Shown here: in pieces, positions 1-11,925 of the stretch
Layout: every line of letters starts with the position of its first letter
How positions within the stretch are numbered: the first letter of the stretch is position 1
From: Parasponia andersonii
Taxonomy: Eukaryota; Streptophyta; Magnoliopsida; Rosales; Cannabaceae
Reading direction: 5' to 3'
DNA: 64,000 nucleotides
NCBI GenBank assembly: GCA_002914805.1
Contig: JXTB01000045.1
Location: 618,775 to 682,774, forward strand
Notes under the pieces: model-generated
What the model saw: only the letters and a program-made list of their open reading frames with translations
Told to the model about the DNA's origin: nothing
Database searches by the model: none
Program-made: the position numbers and the translations under genes

Positions 1-834
1 CCCACGCGCCTCAGAACACGTGAAACCACACATTTGTCACTTACCGACAAAAATTAAAAATATAGCTGCTGTTGATTAGACGATTTACATTTTTTACCCC
101 GTTTCGAGTAAAAGTGCAAATTCAAATTGACACCTTTCTTAGACACCTCTTTTTAATTTTTTCCTTTTATAAAAAATTGACGTCTTCCAATTTTTTTTTT
201 TTTTAAAAGAAGATAAATTTATCGTGTGGATGATTTCAATGATGTTAATATAACATATATATTTTTTTTTCAAGAATAATATGTTGGTCAAATGCAGCGG
301 TTTCCCTTTTTTTGTCCAGAATATAATATAGACATGAAACGTCAATTCATTTTCATAGTTTTATTAAACCATTAATATAATATAATACCTCCTAGTCTCC
401 TACTCGAATTTCTCTACACAATTCTTCGTTCTAATAATCAATGGTTTTCTATCCATCCATAGTTAAGGCTCACAAATAAGACTTTTCAAACTTTTCCATT
501 TCATCACAATTTTCTTTTATAAAAAAAAATTAATAATATTACTGCACGGAATCCATGTCCCATTAATGTTCATAACTTTTCCATTAATGTTCATAATATT
601 CTATCTAAAAATAGGTTTTTGATAGAATCGATGCCTTCAAAATTGAAAAAGGAAATTGCCTTGAGAATATCGTAAGAGGTGAAGCCCACGAACCCAACAG
701 AGAGAGTGGGATTGTGGACAACGGACCCACGCTATTATTGTGAAATTGGAATATTATCGTTTTATTATTATTTTATTTTTTAATTTGAATACTTATTCCA
801 CAAGGCCTATGATTTACTTTATGATGGTCTTTGG
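1..834. other. AT-rich upstream DNA, no gene seen
   Basis: This is AT-rich sequence with short homopolymer runs. The open frames here are low-complexity and carry no recognisable domain. The last few hundred bases presumably form the promoter of the gene that starts at 1013. Confidence 0.5.
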
Positions 835-842
835 CTATAAAA
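835..842 (+). promoter_or_regulatory. TATA box of the PNRC-like gene
   Basis: CTATAAAA sits about 170 bases before the ATG at 1013. It is followed by a pyrimidine-rich leader (about 845-950, including a run of CTT/TTC triplets) that contains no upstream ATG between about 870 and 1012. Placement by sequence only; the transcription start is inferred at about 865-875. Confidence 0.6.
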
Positions 843-1012
843 TGGACCTTCCTCCTTACCCCAAATTATTTTCTCCTCTTTCTCCATTTGTCTCTGTAAA
901 TCCTCTCTTTGTTGTAACCTTCTCTTCTTCTTCTTCTTCTATTTTTTCTATCTGTGCAGACTGTTCTCTCGGAAATAAATAAATTAATTAATTAGTTTCG
1001 TCTCAAAGAAGT

Positions 1013-1579
1013 ATGGGTGTGGCAGTTCTTAATCCTCACGATTGTCTCAAAGAGCCTCTCTATGACAAAACACTGTTCTCTCCTCCGATGAAACGCCCTC
1101 GAAACCCTAATCACCGTTCTGGCAACCGGGCCCCCCAGCCCAACCGGAGAAAACGGAGCCCGTCTCGGCCCAACAACTCCTCGCCGCCCCGGCCCAAACC
1201 CGCCGTCGAGAAGCCTAAACCCGCCGGAAACATCATCATGGGTCACGTGAAAATCCTGAAACGCGGCGAGGAGCTCAAGGAGAAGACGGCGTCCGAGCCG
1301 TCCCCGGCGCCAGTACCCGCCGTCAAGGAGAGTCTGGTCGGTGCAGATCTGGACTCGGCATGTATTCTGGGTCCAGATCCCGAGTCGGTTCGAACCCAGA
1401 TCCGGGTCACCAAGTCGGACCGAGTTGCAGGGTTCTACGCTGGGCCATCATCGTGTATAGCGTCGCCGCCTCCGAGTTCTCTCCCTTTACCAGCCTTCTT
1501 CTCGAAGAAGAGCGTTGTCTCTATCAACGATGAAGCTACGAGCGCTTTGTTGAAAGCTTTGCGGCTAGATCTCGCTTGA
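1013..1579 (+). CDS. PNRC/EDC1-like proline-rich protein, putative mRNA decapping activator
   Basis: An intact single-exon frame encodes 188 residues and is markedly more GC-rich than its surroundings. The N-terminal two thirds is low-complexity, rich in Pro, Arg, Lys and Ser. The C-terminus carries a YAG...SPPPSSLPLPAFF segment at residues 141-163, followed by an acidic/helical tail ending in ALLKALRLDL. That arrangement, an aromatic residue plus AG, a short spacer, then a Ser/Pro stretch and L-P-x-P, matches the short motif by which vertebrate PNRC proteins and yeast Edc1/Edc2 bind the EVH1 domain of DCP1 and stimulate DCP2. The start is the first ATG after a CT-rich leader and is followed by G. 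A cytoplasmic decapping or nonsense-mediated-decay adaptor role is inferred from the motif alone. The basic low-complexity part gives no further clue. Confidence 0.72.
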   Translation: MGVAVLNPHDCLKEPLYDKTLFSPPMKRPRNPNHRSGNRAPQPNRRKRSPSRPNNSSPPRPKPAVEKPKPAGNIIMGHVKILKRGEELKEKTASEPSPAPVPAVKESLVGADLDSACILGPDPESVRTQIRVTKSDRVAGFYAGPSSCIASPPPSSLPLPAFFSKKSVVSINDEATSALLKALRLDLA

Positions 1580-2700
1580 GATTGCCCTGATCTGAAGTTT
1601 CGACGGCTAGATCTGCTCTGAATGGACGAGGATCTAGTCGTTCCACCGCCATGGATGCTAACCCTGTTGTTTGGGTGTTTAAGTTTGAGTTTTCTGACTC
1701 AGACCTTCCCTTATTTTTTCAACGGGAAGGTTGAGTTCAAAACTCTCGATCTTGTTCTCTATATTTTCTTATAATCAGTATTTGTTTTAGGTCTGTATAA
1801 ATCCGGGTTAGGGAAAATTGTTACTAGTCTTTGTTGGGATGGTTTCTAAATTCTGGGTTTATAGCATAGATAGTTTGGTTTTTTTAAGTTATGGGTTAAT
1901 TGTGTTTATTTTCTTAATTTGTATCGTTTTGGGTTTTAGTACTAGTAGTAGTAGTACATAGGTTGATTAAGGTATAGATAGATGTATCTGTACTTTTAAT
2001 TGTGCGCCTTTGTATGCTAGTCATATCTATTAGCTTGAATTTAGTAGAAAGTAATCTATTTAGTATCGTTTTGGGTTTTAGTAGTAGTACACAGGTTGAT
2101 TAAAGGTAAAGATAGAAGTATCTGTACTTTTAATTGTATGCCTTTGTATGCTCTCAAATTTAATGAGAAGTAATTTGTGTTTCTTATTTCACGTTGAACT
2201 ATGAAGTGTGTTTATTGGGGAGGCAAACAATATTGATAGATTGGATGTATGTATTTATTGTTTATTCTGTAATGGGGTATGAAAACTTTTCCTCATCGTG
2301 AGGTATAAGTTCGTGCAATACGATTTATCGATCATCATTTCTGACCCCACATAAAATTGGTTGTAGCTAATATTGCAACACTAGATTGAACCTTTCTTTT
2401 TAAGAAAAAAAAACAAAAAAAAAAAAAAGCCGTTTGTCTACCTCTTCCTCTCTCCCTCTCTGTTAATGTCAAATCTCTTCTTCCTAATTTCACTTCTTGC
2501 CAATCTTATGCACTCATTCCCCTGCCTTTTCTCTCTTTAAATTATGTTAGTTTGAATTTATATGGAATTTCATGGTATTCTTTGCTAAATTTTTTGAGGA
2601 ATCCGGGATTGATTTTTTTTTTTTTGTTTTAAATCTTGATAATCTGGATTTGAATACTTAGCGTGGTAGTAATCTGATATTTAGTGTGGGGATCCTAATT
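1580..2700. other. 3' flank of the PNRC-like gene
   Basis: No coding sequence is visible. It probably contains the 3' UTR of the preceding gene. It also holds the 142-bp-spaced duplication listed separately and a poly-A run at about 2404-2428. Confidence 0.45.
1921..2152 (+). repeat. Two-copy tandem duplication, period 142 bp
   Basis: The segment starting GTATCGTTTTGGGTTTTAGT at 1921 recurs at 2063. Both copies run through a GTAGTAGTAC stretch and a TATCTGTACTTTTAATTGT block, with a few substitutions and small indels. It lies downstream of the PNRC-like gene, in its 3' UTR or just beyond. Confidence 0.75.
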
Positions 2701-2705
2701 TTTAC

Positions 2706-3000
2706 CCACTACAAAAATACATGGTTGAATTTCAGAGATGAAATGTATAAATTTTACCTCGCGGACCAGGCCAGTTCCAAAGGGTCATGAGTAGAATTTC
2801 CGAGTCGAAATGCTTGACCGTACTCCTTGTACTGAAATTCCAACCGAAAATATTCCTTTCTCATCCTTGGGTGAAATCATTGGGATATAGATCTTATGCG
2901 TGAGCTCGAATGCCGCCGCATTTCCTTGCCTTAAAATGAACGACCGGCCAGACCTGTATGATTGGGATTGAATGTTTCACGGCGAAATTCACTTCTGAAT
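2706..3000 (+). mobile_element. Possible CACTA-type terminus (remnant)
   Basis: CACTACAAAAATACATGG near 2706 resembles the terminal sequence of CACTA transposons. It is followed by iterated short palindrome-like motifs built from GAATTTC and GAAAT (around 2727, 2794, 2840 and 2977), which resembles subterminal repeat organisation. I could not find the matching TAGTG-type end or a target duplication, so this may be one surviving end or chance similarity. Confidence 0.3.
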
Positions 3001-3049
3001 AGAATGTTTTTTAATTATCACGGTCCCTTAAATTTTCATTGTTTTGCTT

Positions 3050-4135
3050 CAGCAGCATTTCAATGTTGAAAAATTAATTTCGTGATTACAGTTGGTTCGT
3101 TGAGCACTAAGCAAGCAATCTTTCATTTCCAGTAGTTCTTTTTTTGGGTGTTAATCAAGTGTGCCATTCCCTATTTCCGTTTGGGCCCACTTGATTTCCT
3201 CTCATCCACATGTTCTAAATCGGAGGGTCAGAATTTTATGATCTCATGATGAGAGAAAAATGTTATACCCCTACGTTAGAAGCCTCCATTGTTTTCTGAG
3301 CTTTTTTTTTTTTTTTAATTGTCATAGAAATTTCACTTTAAAGGGGTAGCTATGCGGGTGGGACTATTCTATGATTTGAAATCTTCCGCGCTTCAACCTG
3401 TTACTTGTTTTCCATTCAAAGCTAGTTTCAAAACTATTTTAAGCAGTTTTAACTTTAGTGAAGAAATTGATGATAATTCTTGGCCTTATGTTTTGGTGAT
3501 TGTTGTCGTTAATCCCTCCATTTGGTCTACTCTTACGTTTGTTCTAGATTTTTCAAGGTGCCTCATATTCAAGGGACATATTTGCTTGAGTTCCAGTGCT
3601 GATTATGAATTGAGTTTTAACGTGGTTCGCTGCTAATTTGTATAACCGCGACTTTTATATACCACAATTCGGTATGGTTGCGAACTTGACCAATCTTTGC
3701 TATGTGGGTTCGGAAATTTGTTGAAAACTAGTACTTATCATCAAAACATAAACTGGAAAGTTGGGGTTCTTTAGATGCTTGGTATGTTAGTGCGGTTTTT
3801 AGCCGTCTTTTAGTTATGACGAAAGGATCTCTAAGACTTAGACTTAAATGCAAAGACTAGTTGGCCAAAATTTAGGTGAGGTGTCAACACCTGATCCTAA
3901 TTATAAACCAAATGTAAGACACCAGCTAGCGGAAGATGATTTATACAAAGGCAGACTGGTGTGTGGAATCTGGTTTATTGTATAGCTTAGTGTGTTGAGG
4001 TTGAAATTTGTAGAAACCGTAATGACCTAATTGCCATATTGGAATTTGACCAGAACAACAATTTTATTGTAGCCCATAAAACCCTTACTAGGGCTACGTA
4101 CTGTTCCAATCAAAATTAAATACGGCACAGGATTT
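3050..4135. other. Intergenic, nothing recognised
   Basis: The frame at 3352-3636 is open for 94 codons but shows no domain, no gene-like context and no composition change, so I do not call it a gene. The rest is AT-rich. Confidence 0.4.
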
Positions 4136-4146
4136 TAGAGCAGTAG

Positions 4147-4392
4147 TAAGAAATGGCCTTTATTTTTCAAAGACCCATTTAAAAAATGACCGTTTCTTAC
4201 ACCTATTTAACAAATGACCATAATTTTACTTTGATAAATAATTGTTTTTTAGTTGATCTATTTTTTTAATAAAATAAATCAATTTTTAAAAAATAAATCA
4301 ACATATTTTAATATATTAAATATGAAACAGCTTTTAATAGTGTTTGAAAAAAAGACCATTTTGCAAATTTGATCCAAAATTCAGTTATTTGG
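4147..4392 (+). repeat. Dispersed AT-rich repeat family 1, copy A
   Basis: This stretch aligns by eye over its full length with 11926-12205. Shared blocks include TAAGAAATG, ACCTATTTAA, GATAAATA(A/G)TTGTTTTTTAG, AAATCAATTTTT and TTTTAATAT. It is non-coding and divergent, which suggests an old MITE or LTR-derived fragment. Confidence 0.65.
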
Positions 4393-4415
4393 CTAAAAAA
4401 CTTAAGATTTTACGT

Positions 4416-4601
4416 GATTCAGCCTACATCATACATTATACTACAAATCCTCTTAAATTGAAATATTGAGCTGATTTTTTGGGGAAAAAAAATCTCGACT
4501 TGATTTGTGATTCAGCCTACATCATACATTACACTACAAATCCTCTTAAATTGAAATATTGAGCTGAATTTTTGGAAAAAAAAAATCTCGAATTGATTTA
4601 G
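4416..4601 (+). repeat. Two-copy tandem duplication, period 93 bp
   Basis: GATTCAGCCTACATCATACA begins at 4416 and again at 4509. The two units are nearly identical, with a few substitutions and A-run length changes near their ends. Recent tandem duplication in non-coding DNA. Confidence 0.9.
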
Positions 4602-4850
4602 AACAATATTGTTTTTGAAAAGTTTTTAGAAAATCACTTTTTGTAAATATTTAGAATAATACCATTTTTTCTTCAAAATTAGTACTTTTCGGTAATAGGT
4701 AACTAATTCGGTTACTTTGGGTAATCAACCTAGTTACTTGAAGTAACTAATCAAGTTACCTCAAGTAATTTGACAGTCAAAGTAATTTGACAGGCTACCT
4801 CAACTATCTCACTAACTAATAAAAAGAGGTATTTTTCTAATTAAATCTAG
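4602..4850 (+). repeat. Dispersed repeat family 2 with iterated GTAACT motif, copy A
   Basis: Contains repeated GTAACTAATCAAGTTAC-type words in both orientations (4690-4800), flanked by TTTTTCTTCAAAATTAGTA and TATTTTTCTA. The reverse complement of 36300-36520 shows the same order of words and flanks. A more diverged relative lies at 6540-6745. Confidence 0.6.
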
Positions 4851-7800
4851 AATTTTTTAATTTTTTTTAAACTTTTATAGTAAAAAATCTAATTTCCTCC
4901 TTTTTAATGTAGGCGGGGGCGAAAGAGTTTTCTTATCAAATTTGGAAATAATGATTCTAGTTTACCGTACAATTACTGAGCTGCCATCCGAAATGTTTCA
5001 CGCAAAATCATTTTACCAAGATTAATCAAGTGACAAGAACCCAAAGTTTTGTCCTCGCTATATTACGTACATCACAATGAGTTAATATAGTATAATATTT
5101 GAAAAGATCAAATTAGTGTCATTGAATATATATATATATATATACACACATTTTATCATTGAATATTTGAAGACAAAGCCAAAGAGAAACGCACCACCCA
5201 AAGGTTTGATTTCAACTGATCTTATTATTACCATATCTATGGTTTTGAAGGTTTGATTTTAATTAATGTTTATCATATTCCCATACCGATGGTTATATTA
5301 TACATTCACATTAGCATAGATACTCATCAAGATACTATATACGTATATTTTATTATGTATGTATGATCATGTATTATTTGTCTATACACGTTCACAGTAC
5401 TTTTGGTTAGATATTTTATTGATTTGTTTTGGATTAAAGTTTTTTTTTTCTCCTTAGATCCCTTTGTGTCGCAATAATGACAAATGGCGACGATCATGGA
5501 TGCAATAATTCAAAGGATATCTAACCTTATTGGATAAATCTGATATGATTTATGCATTCAATTATGTTGTCGTCTGTTTTTTCCTATGCATAAATTAAAG
5601 ATGGTTTATATTTTAATTTATTTTATTTGTTGAAACTTTCTAACAAATCTGTATACTATATGTCGTTACATCTCACCACACTTGATCAATTTATTGATTT
5701 CAATTTTTTCGCCGCCACACATTCACACACATTAGAAGCCTAGACCGATTGAACTAGTCAAAATTGGCTTATTATTATTAATTTTATTTTGTAAGTTAGA
5801 GGTAGAATGGTGGTAACCGTCTTCATCATGATGTGGAGGGTTCTACATGCAAATCCCTCCCCTCAAGTTAGGGTAAAACAAAAGATTATAATGGACATTT
5901 AAGGTATTATGTTTTGAACACCTATTGATTAATTATGTTGTAATTAATTTTTCATTTGTAATTTTATACCATCTTATTTTTTTTTTTATGGGATTTTGAT
6001 CTAAGCAAATTTTAAATCATCGCATATTGAAAACTGATATCCTATTCAATGCAAGTACAATTGAATTAGATTTTAAAGAGATATTGGATTAGATTAGATG
6101 TACCTTTAAAAAATTAAACTTTTAACTGGATTAATTTTGTTGCGATCGATACTCGACCCCAGCGAACTCAGGTAATCATGTGATTACAAGTTTGAAAGAG
6201 ATATGTATATATTGCATATTTCAATTCTCTCTTTAGCTTCTTTTTTTTTTTTTTGAAAGCACAATTCTCTCATTTATATGTATAAATATTTTTTAAAAAA
6301 CTTCTTCTTTGACTCTTTATTAATGTGTGACGTGTCCATTCAGGATTTCCAGTCTCAAGACTTGTTTAGCAAAATCACTTTGGTCTATATCCTACTGTCA
6401 CACATGATTTCAAGAGCTTATACGAGTTGATATTGTCATGGTCTGAATATTTGGAAGAGAAAAAGGAAATTAGGCCTTGACCGCATTTTTGGAAAAAAAA
6501 AAATTAGAAAATACGGTGGACTGTATTTTTTAAGATCTGGTATCCTGTTTATTAGAAAAATATCATTTTTTTAAAAATATTTAGACAATATAATTTTTAA
6601 AAATAATAACAGGTAATTGATAACCAGTTTTCAGAAATTAACAACTAATAATCAAAAATATTTATAACTGGTAACTAGTTTTCGGAAACTAGTAATTAGT
6701 GACCATTTTTAAAATAGTATTTTTCTAGAATTTTTTTTAAAGTGACATTTTTCTAATAGAAATCATACGAAAATTGGAAAGAAAAAAATAACATCCGTAT
6801 TTTTTGTAATTGTTTTGGATTTTAAAAGGTAAAAATATTGAAAACCCAAGAGAAAATAACATAAATAGGACCAATTTGGGTTGAAAAGATTTTTTTGTTC
6901 ATTTTTCTAAAATTGATATTTTAAAGATTGTCAAGAACTCTTGACCGTAGGTTAAGAGCTTCTTGATTAAAGAAAAACAATTATTTAGAACTTTTCATGG
7001 TCAATAAGTTTTTGACCATAGATCAAGACATTCTTGACACTTTTAAAAATATCATTTCGTTTTTGCAATATGCACAAAAAAAACTCATGGGAAATTGTAA
7101 ATAATAATAATTTTAACTAAAATGATTATTTGAGGAGTGTTTTAAAAAATAACCTTTTTAGTAGTGTCTTAATATTTTATGACCCTATGTGGCGAAAGGT
7201 CACACAATTTGTGACTATCGATTAGTTTTAGAAAAATCATAATTTTATAATCACAAATTGTGTAACTCTTAATCGTACAATTCGATGATACTATTAGAAT
7301 ATCAATTTGAAACATATTACTAAAAAAGTCATTTTGTGCCAAACTACTACTACCTATGTCAATTTCCCAAAAGTCGCGTTGCCCAAATTAGTCCTCGTGT
7401 CCTTTTGTCTATTTGGAACGACTGGCACATGGGCTGAGAAACTTTATCCAGCACAAGGCCCAGCTTTTTTCTATTTAGAAGGAACTTATGAAGAAACAAG
7501 AAACCCAGTAAATGTGTTCAGTCGAGCAGTACAGTGAAAGAGTAACTACAATTGAATTCTATTATTAGAAAGAGTGCAAGTAAATATAAATGCATATACA
7601 AAAGTATTATTACTATTATCTATATGTCTTGGTGATTAGCAATTCCCTAGGACCCCTAATAATAACAGCTCAAGTTGGCACATTAATCCACGTACAGACT
7701 AACAATATCCCCGGTATGGATTCTTGTTAAAACTAGTTCGGTATAGTTTGGGAGACAAAATCAAAAGAGAATTTTAAGTGGAAAAAAGAAGAAGAGAGAA

Positions 7801-9685
7801 CAATTATAGTATAACAAAATCTCTTCTAAATCATCTCATCATATCTGGCTGCATATTTGTGTTAGATCAATATAAGCATCTGTACAATTTAGTTTGCCAT
7901 AACTAGTTGCTAGCAAAGCCCCTTTATTTCTGTTCCAGCTTTTAAATTGGGATGGATTGAGAATTGAAGTATACACCAATAGTATATCCTCAACAATTTG
8001 TCTCTGGTCTACCCACGGGAAAAAAAAAATATTATTTAAAAAAAATATCCTTACTATTTCTCTCTCAAAATACTTATATTGTCGTTTTTATAATAGAAAA
8101 ATTTCTGTCATCGCTTTTAAAATAAGCTGAAGAGAGAGTGTCTTGATTTCCTTTGGTCTTTTCTCATCCTCCTCTATCCTCCCTTAGGGGAACGAGGGGT
8201 TTCTCCGTTTTTTTAAAATTTTTTAATAAATTCATATTTAGACATGGTTACAGTTCCACATTTGTGTAGTTTTCGTATCACTCGATCTTTGATCTATATG
8301 GATTTTTATTTCGTTTAGTAGATTTTGTATATGAGGTGTGGATTTTATTTAGTATTAGAATTATATTATTCTATCCGTCAAGAATGCAATCTAGTAGTAG
8401 GTAAAGGTAATTATTTACTAGTAGTAGAGATTTCAACAGAGCGAAACCAGTTTTGTGTATATCATCACCGTCCTCATTATTATTTTACTATATTATCCCC
8501 TGCATCATTCATCATTTAATTCGATATAGGGTAATTTAAGAGATCCCCATTAGGGATCGATTTCCCACGGGTGTATCGGAGTTCCCACATTGAATCGTCA
8601 TCTTGAATTAATTGAACAATCCTATATTGGTCTAAATCTTTTGAAAGTCTAAATACATCGAAAAAAAATCTAAATTAAAGTTAATTTCGTTGAAAAATCC
8701 AATTTTAGTTCAAATCTATTAGAATTATAATTTAATAAAAGACTTCAATAACTAAAAAATATATTCAAATAAAGCGTTAACATATTAGAGTTGTCAAATA
8801 TTTAATATTTAATATCAAAATCATATAGCATATCATTCCTTCAAAAAACTAATACAATCCTAAATACTTAAACTTAAACAATATCAGTATATGACTATAT
8901 TATTAGATTTTTTTTGAACAAATCTAGTTGAATTATTATCATATAAAAAATAGAAATTAACTTATATATAATTGGGGTAGTGTCGGTGCGAGGTACTCAA
9001 TCCCAATCCTGCTCGTTAAATATTAAATGGGAAATCCCCGCCCCGTGCCCTACAGCATCTATAGTGGTGAAAATCTGTCCTATTTGGGCATGTGCACTAT
9101 GGTGCTCCATCTCATTCAGTGAAATTAAAATTCTTAGTCTTTGATCCTTATTATCTTTTTCTCTTAGAGAATTATAGTAACTCACAATCTTATTGTTATT
9201 GTGTTTATGATATATTTTTCATCTCTTTTATTTGAGATGTTTGAAACTGTAATCCTATGTGTTTATACTGTAATTGAAGTATTTTAGATTTTATTAATAT
9301 TATTGCATTGAGGAGCTATTTTTATCCAAAAAAAAACAATAACAAGTTTGCCTCCGGGCTGTGTGGCTCAATATCTGATGAAATTGCAACTTTTTATTGT
9401 TTTTATTTTAAATATATAACACATCGATTTTTGATTTGATATAGCCTCAAAGCAATTTGATTGAATGCTAAATTTAAGAGGGGACTTTATTAGTTTACAT
9501 ATATTTTTTCAATTCATGAAACCCAATTATTGTTCGAAAGTGCAACATTAGGTCCAACATTTGTTTGGGGTTCACCTACTGCAATTTAAACCAATGAATT
9601 GCCTTCACCTACTAGATTTATGATACTTCCCTTTGCACTGATTTCATGATAACACAAACCCTGTATCTATGTCCAATATCTTATT
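4851..9685. other. Intergenic AT-rich DNA
   Basis: No gene recognised. Contents: a short TA microsatellite (about 5129-5144), a relative of dispersed repeat family 2 (6540-6745), a small inverted repeat CACACAATTTGTG/TCACAAATTGTGT (7201-7263), and poly-A/T tracts. Open frames at 7307, 8325 and 8997 lack domain features. Confidence 0.45.
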
Positions 9686-9689
9686 TTAT

Positions 9690-9809
9690 TTTATCTTTTT
9701 AAAAAATAAAAAAACTTTGTCACATAGTTATGTTATGCAACCAGTAATATTCTCCCGAAATTTCATCATGCCTTTTATTGGGTAAAATTTTTTTTTTAGT
9801 TGTGGTATT
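9690..9809 (+). repeat. Left arm of a long inverted repeat
   Basis: About 115 bases here, centred on CAACCAGTAATATTCTCCCG, recur almost perfectly in reverse complement at about 11113-11220. The two arms enclose about 1.3 kb. Homology stops at both ends of each arm, so the arms look like copies of one short element or a duplicated-inverted segment. Confidence 0.85.
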
Positions 9810-10882
9810 TTCCAAGTTGTAACTAGGCCAGAAATTTTTGAATTTTTCTGTTGGCTTTTATGCTGGAAATATCCGAGTATGGATCCTTGTACATGCAGCT
9901 ATCTGATTCATTTGGTTCTTTCTATAACTTATTTTGTCCATTGTGGATTTTTAGTGACTCGAGTAAGCAAAAGAAGTCCTAATATTTAGCATATTCCTCT
10001 TTAGGGCACTTATTTCTTCCACTGTTAATAATGATGTAATGAGTTCTTCTGATCAATGATATATTAGCAGTTTGGTTTTTGCCAAAAAAAAAAAAAAAAA
10101 GTACCTCGAGGTAGGAATTTAAAAGATAAACAAAATAATCATTGCTAACATTTCTTTTCATCTTTTTTAAAGTGTTCTTCGAGAGAATTAAATTGATAAC
10201 CTACTAAATTTAGCTACAATAGGAATATAAGTTTCTAAAAAAAATAGAAATATCCCTCGAGATACAACCTCAATCACTCCATCCTCAAGAAGAGTGTGGA
10301 CTACCTTATTTTTATTACAAGAAATATAATTGCATACGTCAGATCTCACTAATTGAAAATAATTCTTCAAAACATCCATCAACAAACATCACAGCAAAAT
10401 TCTCATTCAAGGTATTCAGTAGTATACGCCACAATAGACCTCTCTTGATGATATCCATCAGTAAATACTATTGTAGTCCCGTTTTAGACATTATTTACAA
10501 ACTCAAAATTATCCAACTCAGCGACTCCAAAAAGAGATATTAAGACGATGATATGTTCTAATTCTGGCTTCCAAGAGTAATAACACCACCACAAAAAAAA
10601 ATAATAAAATACCTCTCTATATCTGGATTAAAATGATAAAATACAAAAAAATACCTAAAACACTCCATATCATATAACTACCTTCACAAATGGAAGGAAT
10701 TATTTGGAAAAAAACATATCAAAAATAAAAACTAAAAAAATGAAACTTATACTAGAGAGAGGAAAGGCACCTATTACTAAAAGAGGAGATGAGCGGCTTG
10801 TCGTAGCAGAGAAATGATTGTCCGACTTCATTGAACTTATACGAGTCTGGTATATTAGGATTTTTAGTAGACTCACATAAGT

Positions 10883-11524
10883 CCAATGATTTTTGCGACT
10901 CACATGAGTAAAACATATAATTTTTGATATTGTTAATATTTCTAAACAATTAAATTTTGATAATATTCTATTGGGATATTTAACTTATTTATTGTTGGAC
11001 TCTAGTGAGTTATTTTCTTTTATTTTTTATTAGAAAAAAATGGACTCTAATGAGTTTTCACGCAGTGTATTGGGTTTTATCACAAAAGTTTCCTAATATG
11101 AAGAATTTGTCCACAGCTAAATAAAAATTTACCCAGTAAAAGGCATGATGAAATTTCGGGAGAATATTACTGGTTGCATAACATAACTATGTGACAAAGT
11201 TTTTTTTATTTTTTAAAAAGATAGAAAGGAAAATAACTCACTAGAGTCCAGCAATAAATAAGTTAAATATTCCAATAGAATATTATCAAAATTTAATTGT
11301 TTAGAAATATTAACAATGTCAAAAATTATATATTTTACTTATGTGAGTCTCGCAAAAATCATTGGAATCCATTTTTTTCTACTAAAAAAAGGGATATTTA
11401 ACTTATTTATTGCTGGAATCTAGTGAGTTCTTTTCTTTTCTTTTTTAGTAGAAAAAAAATGGACTCTAATGAGTTATCACGCAGTATATTAGGTTTTATA
11501 ACAAAAGTTTCCTAATATGAAGAC
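10883..11524. repeat. Rearranged block of direct and inverted duplications
   Basis: A segment at 10883-11020 is repeated in reverse complement at 11224-11366 (shared words include AAACAATTAAATTTTGATAA and its complement). The part from GGGATATTTAACTTATTTAT at 10973-11104 is repeated in direct orientation at 11391-11524. The right arm of the 9690 inverted repeat lies inside this block. The open frames in this interval are by-products of the repeats. Confidence 0.85.
11113..11220 (-). repeat. Right arm of a long inverted repeat
   Basis: Reverse complement of 9690-9809, with scattered differences. It ends in an A/T-rich AAAAAGATA stretch in both copies. Confidence 0.85.
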
Positions 11525-11925
11525 GGGCAAAAATCATAGGTTTTACTTATATGAATCTGGTATACGAAATTTGTCATATATTTGTATTGTTATCTATGTG
11601 TTTTTTTAAAATGTAGAATTAGACTGCTGTCATGCGTTGAATTCCGTCAAAACCGATATATATTATATCAAATTTCATGATTAACTTACTCGACTGGTTT
11701 CTTCACTTTCTTACGAGCAAGTTGGCTATTAGTTTGCTACATAAAAAACAAACAAAAGAGAACAAAAGCATGATGAATTGGAGCCTAAATGTCCCCTTAT
11801 TGTCGCACATAAATTAAAATTTTAGTCACCTCAAAAAAAAAATTAAGAATATTTTTTAAAGGAAAATTTTGTGACTATTTATCACTATATCATTTAGGCA
11901 TTTACATAACAATAAGAGTATTTAT

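Noticed and set aside
992..1246. Minus-strand open frame across the PNRC-like gene
   Set aside because: Antisense shadow of a GC-rich real coding exon; no domain and no promoter-like context.
3352..3636. 94-codon plus-strand frame
   Set aside because: No homology recognised, AT-rich composition like its flanks, no splice-linked neighbours.
7307..7537. 76-codon plus-strand frame
   Set aside because: Lacks any recognisable motif, and its context is intergenic repeats.
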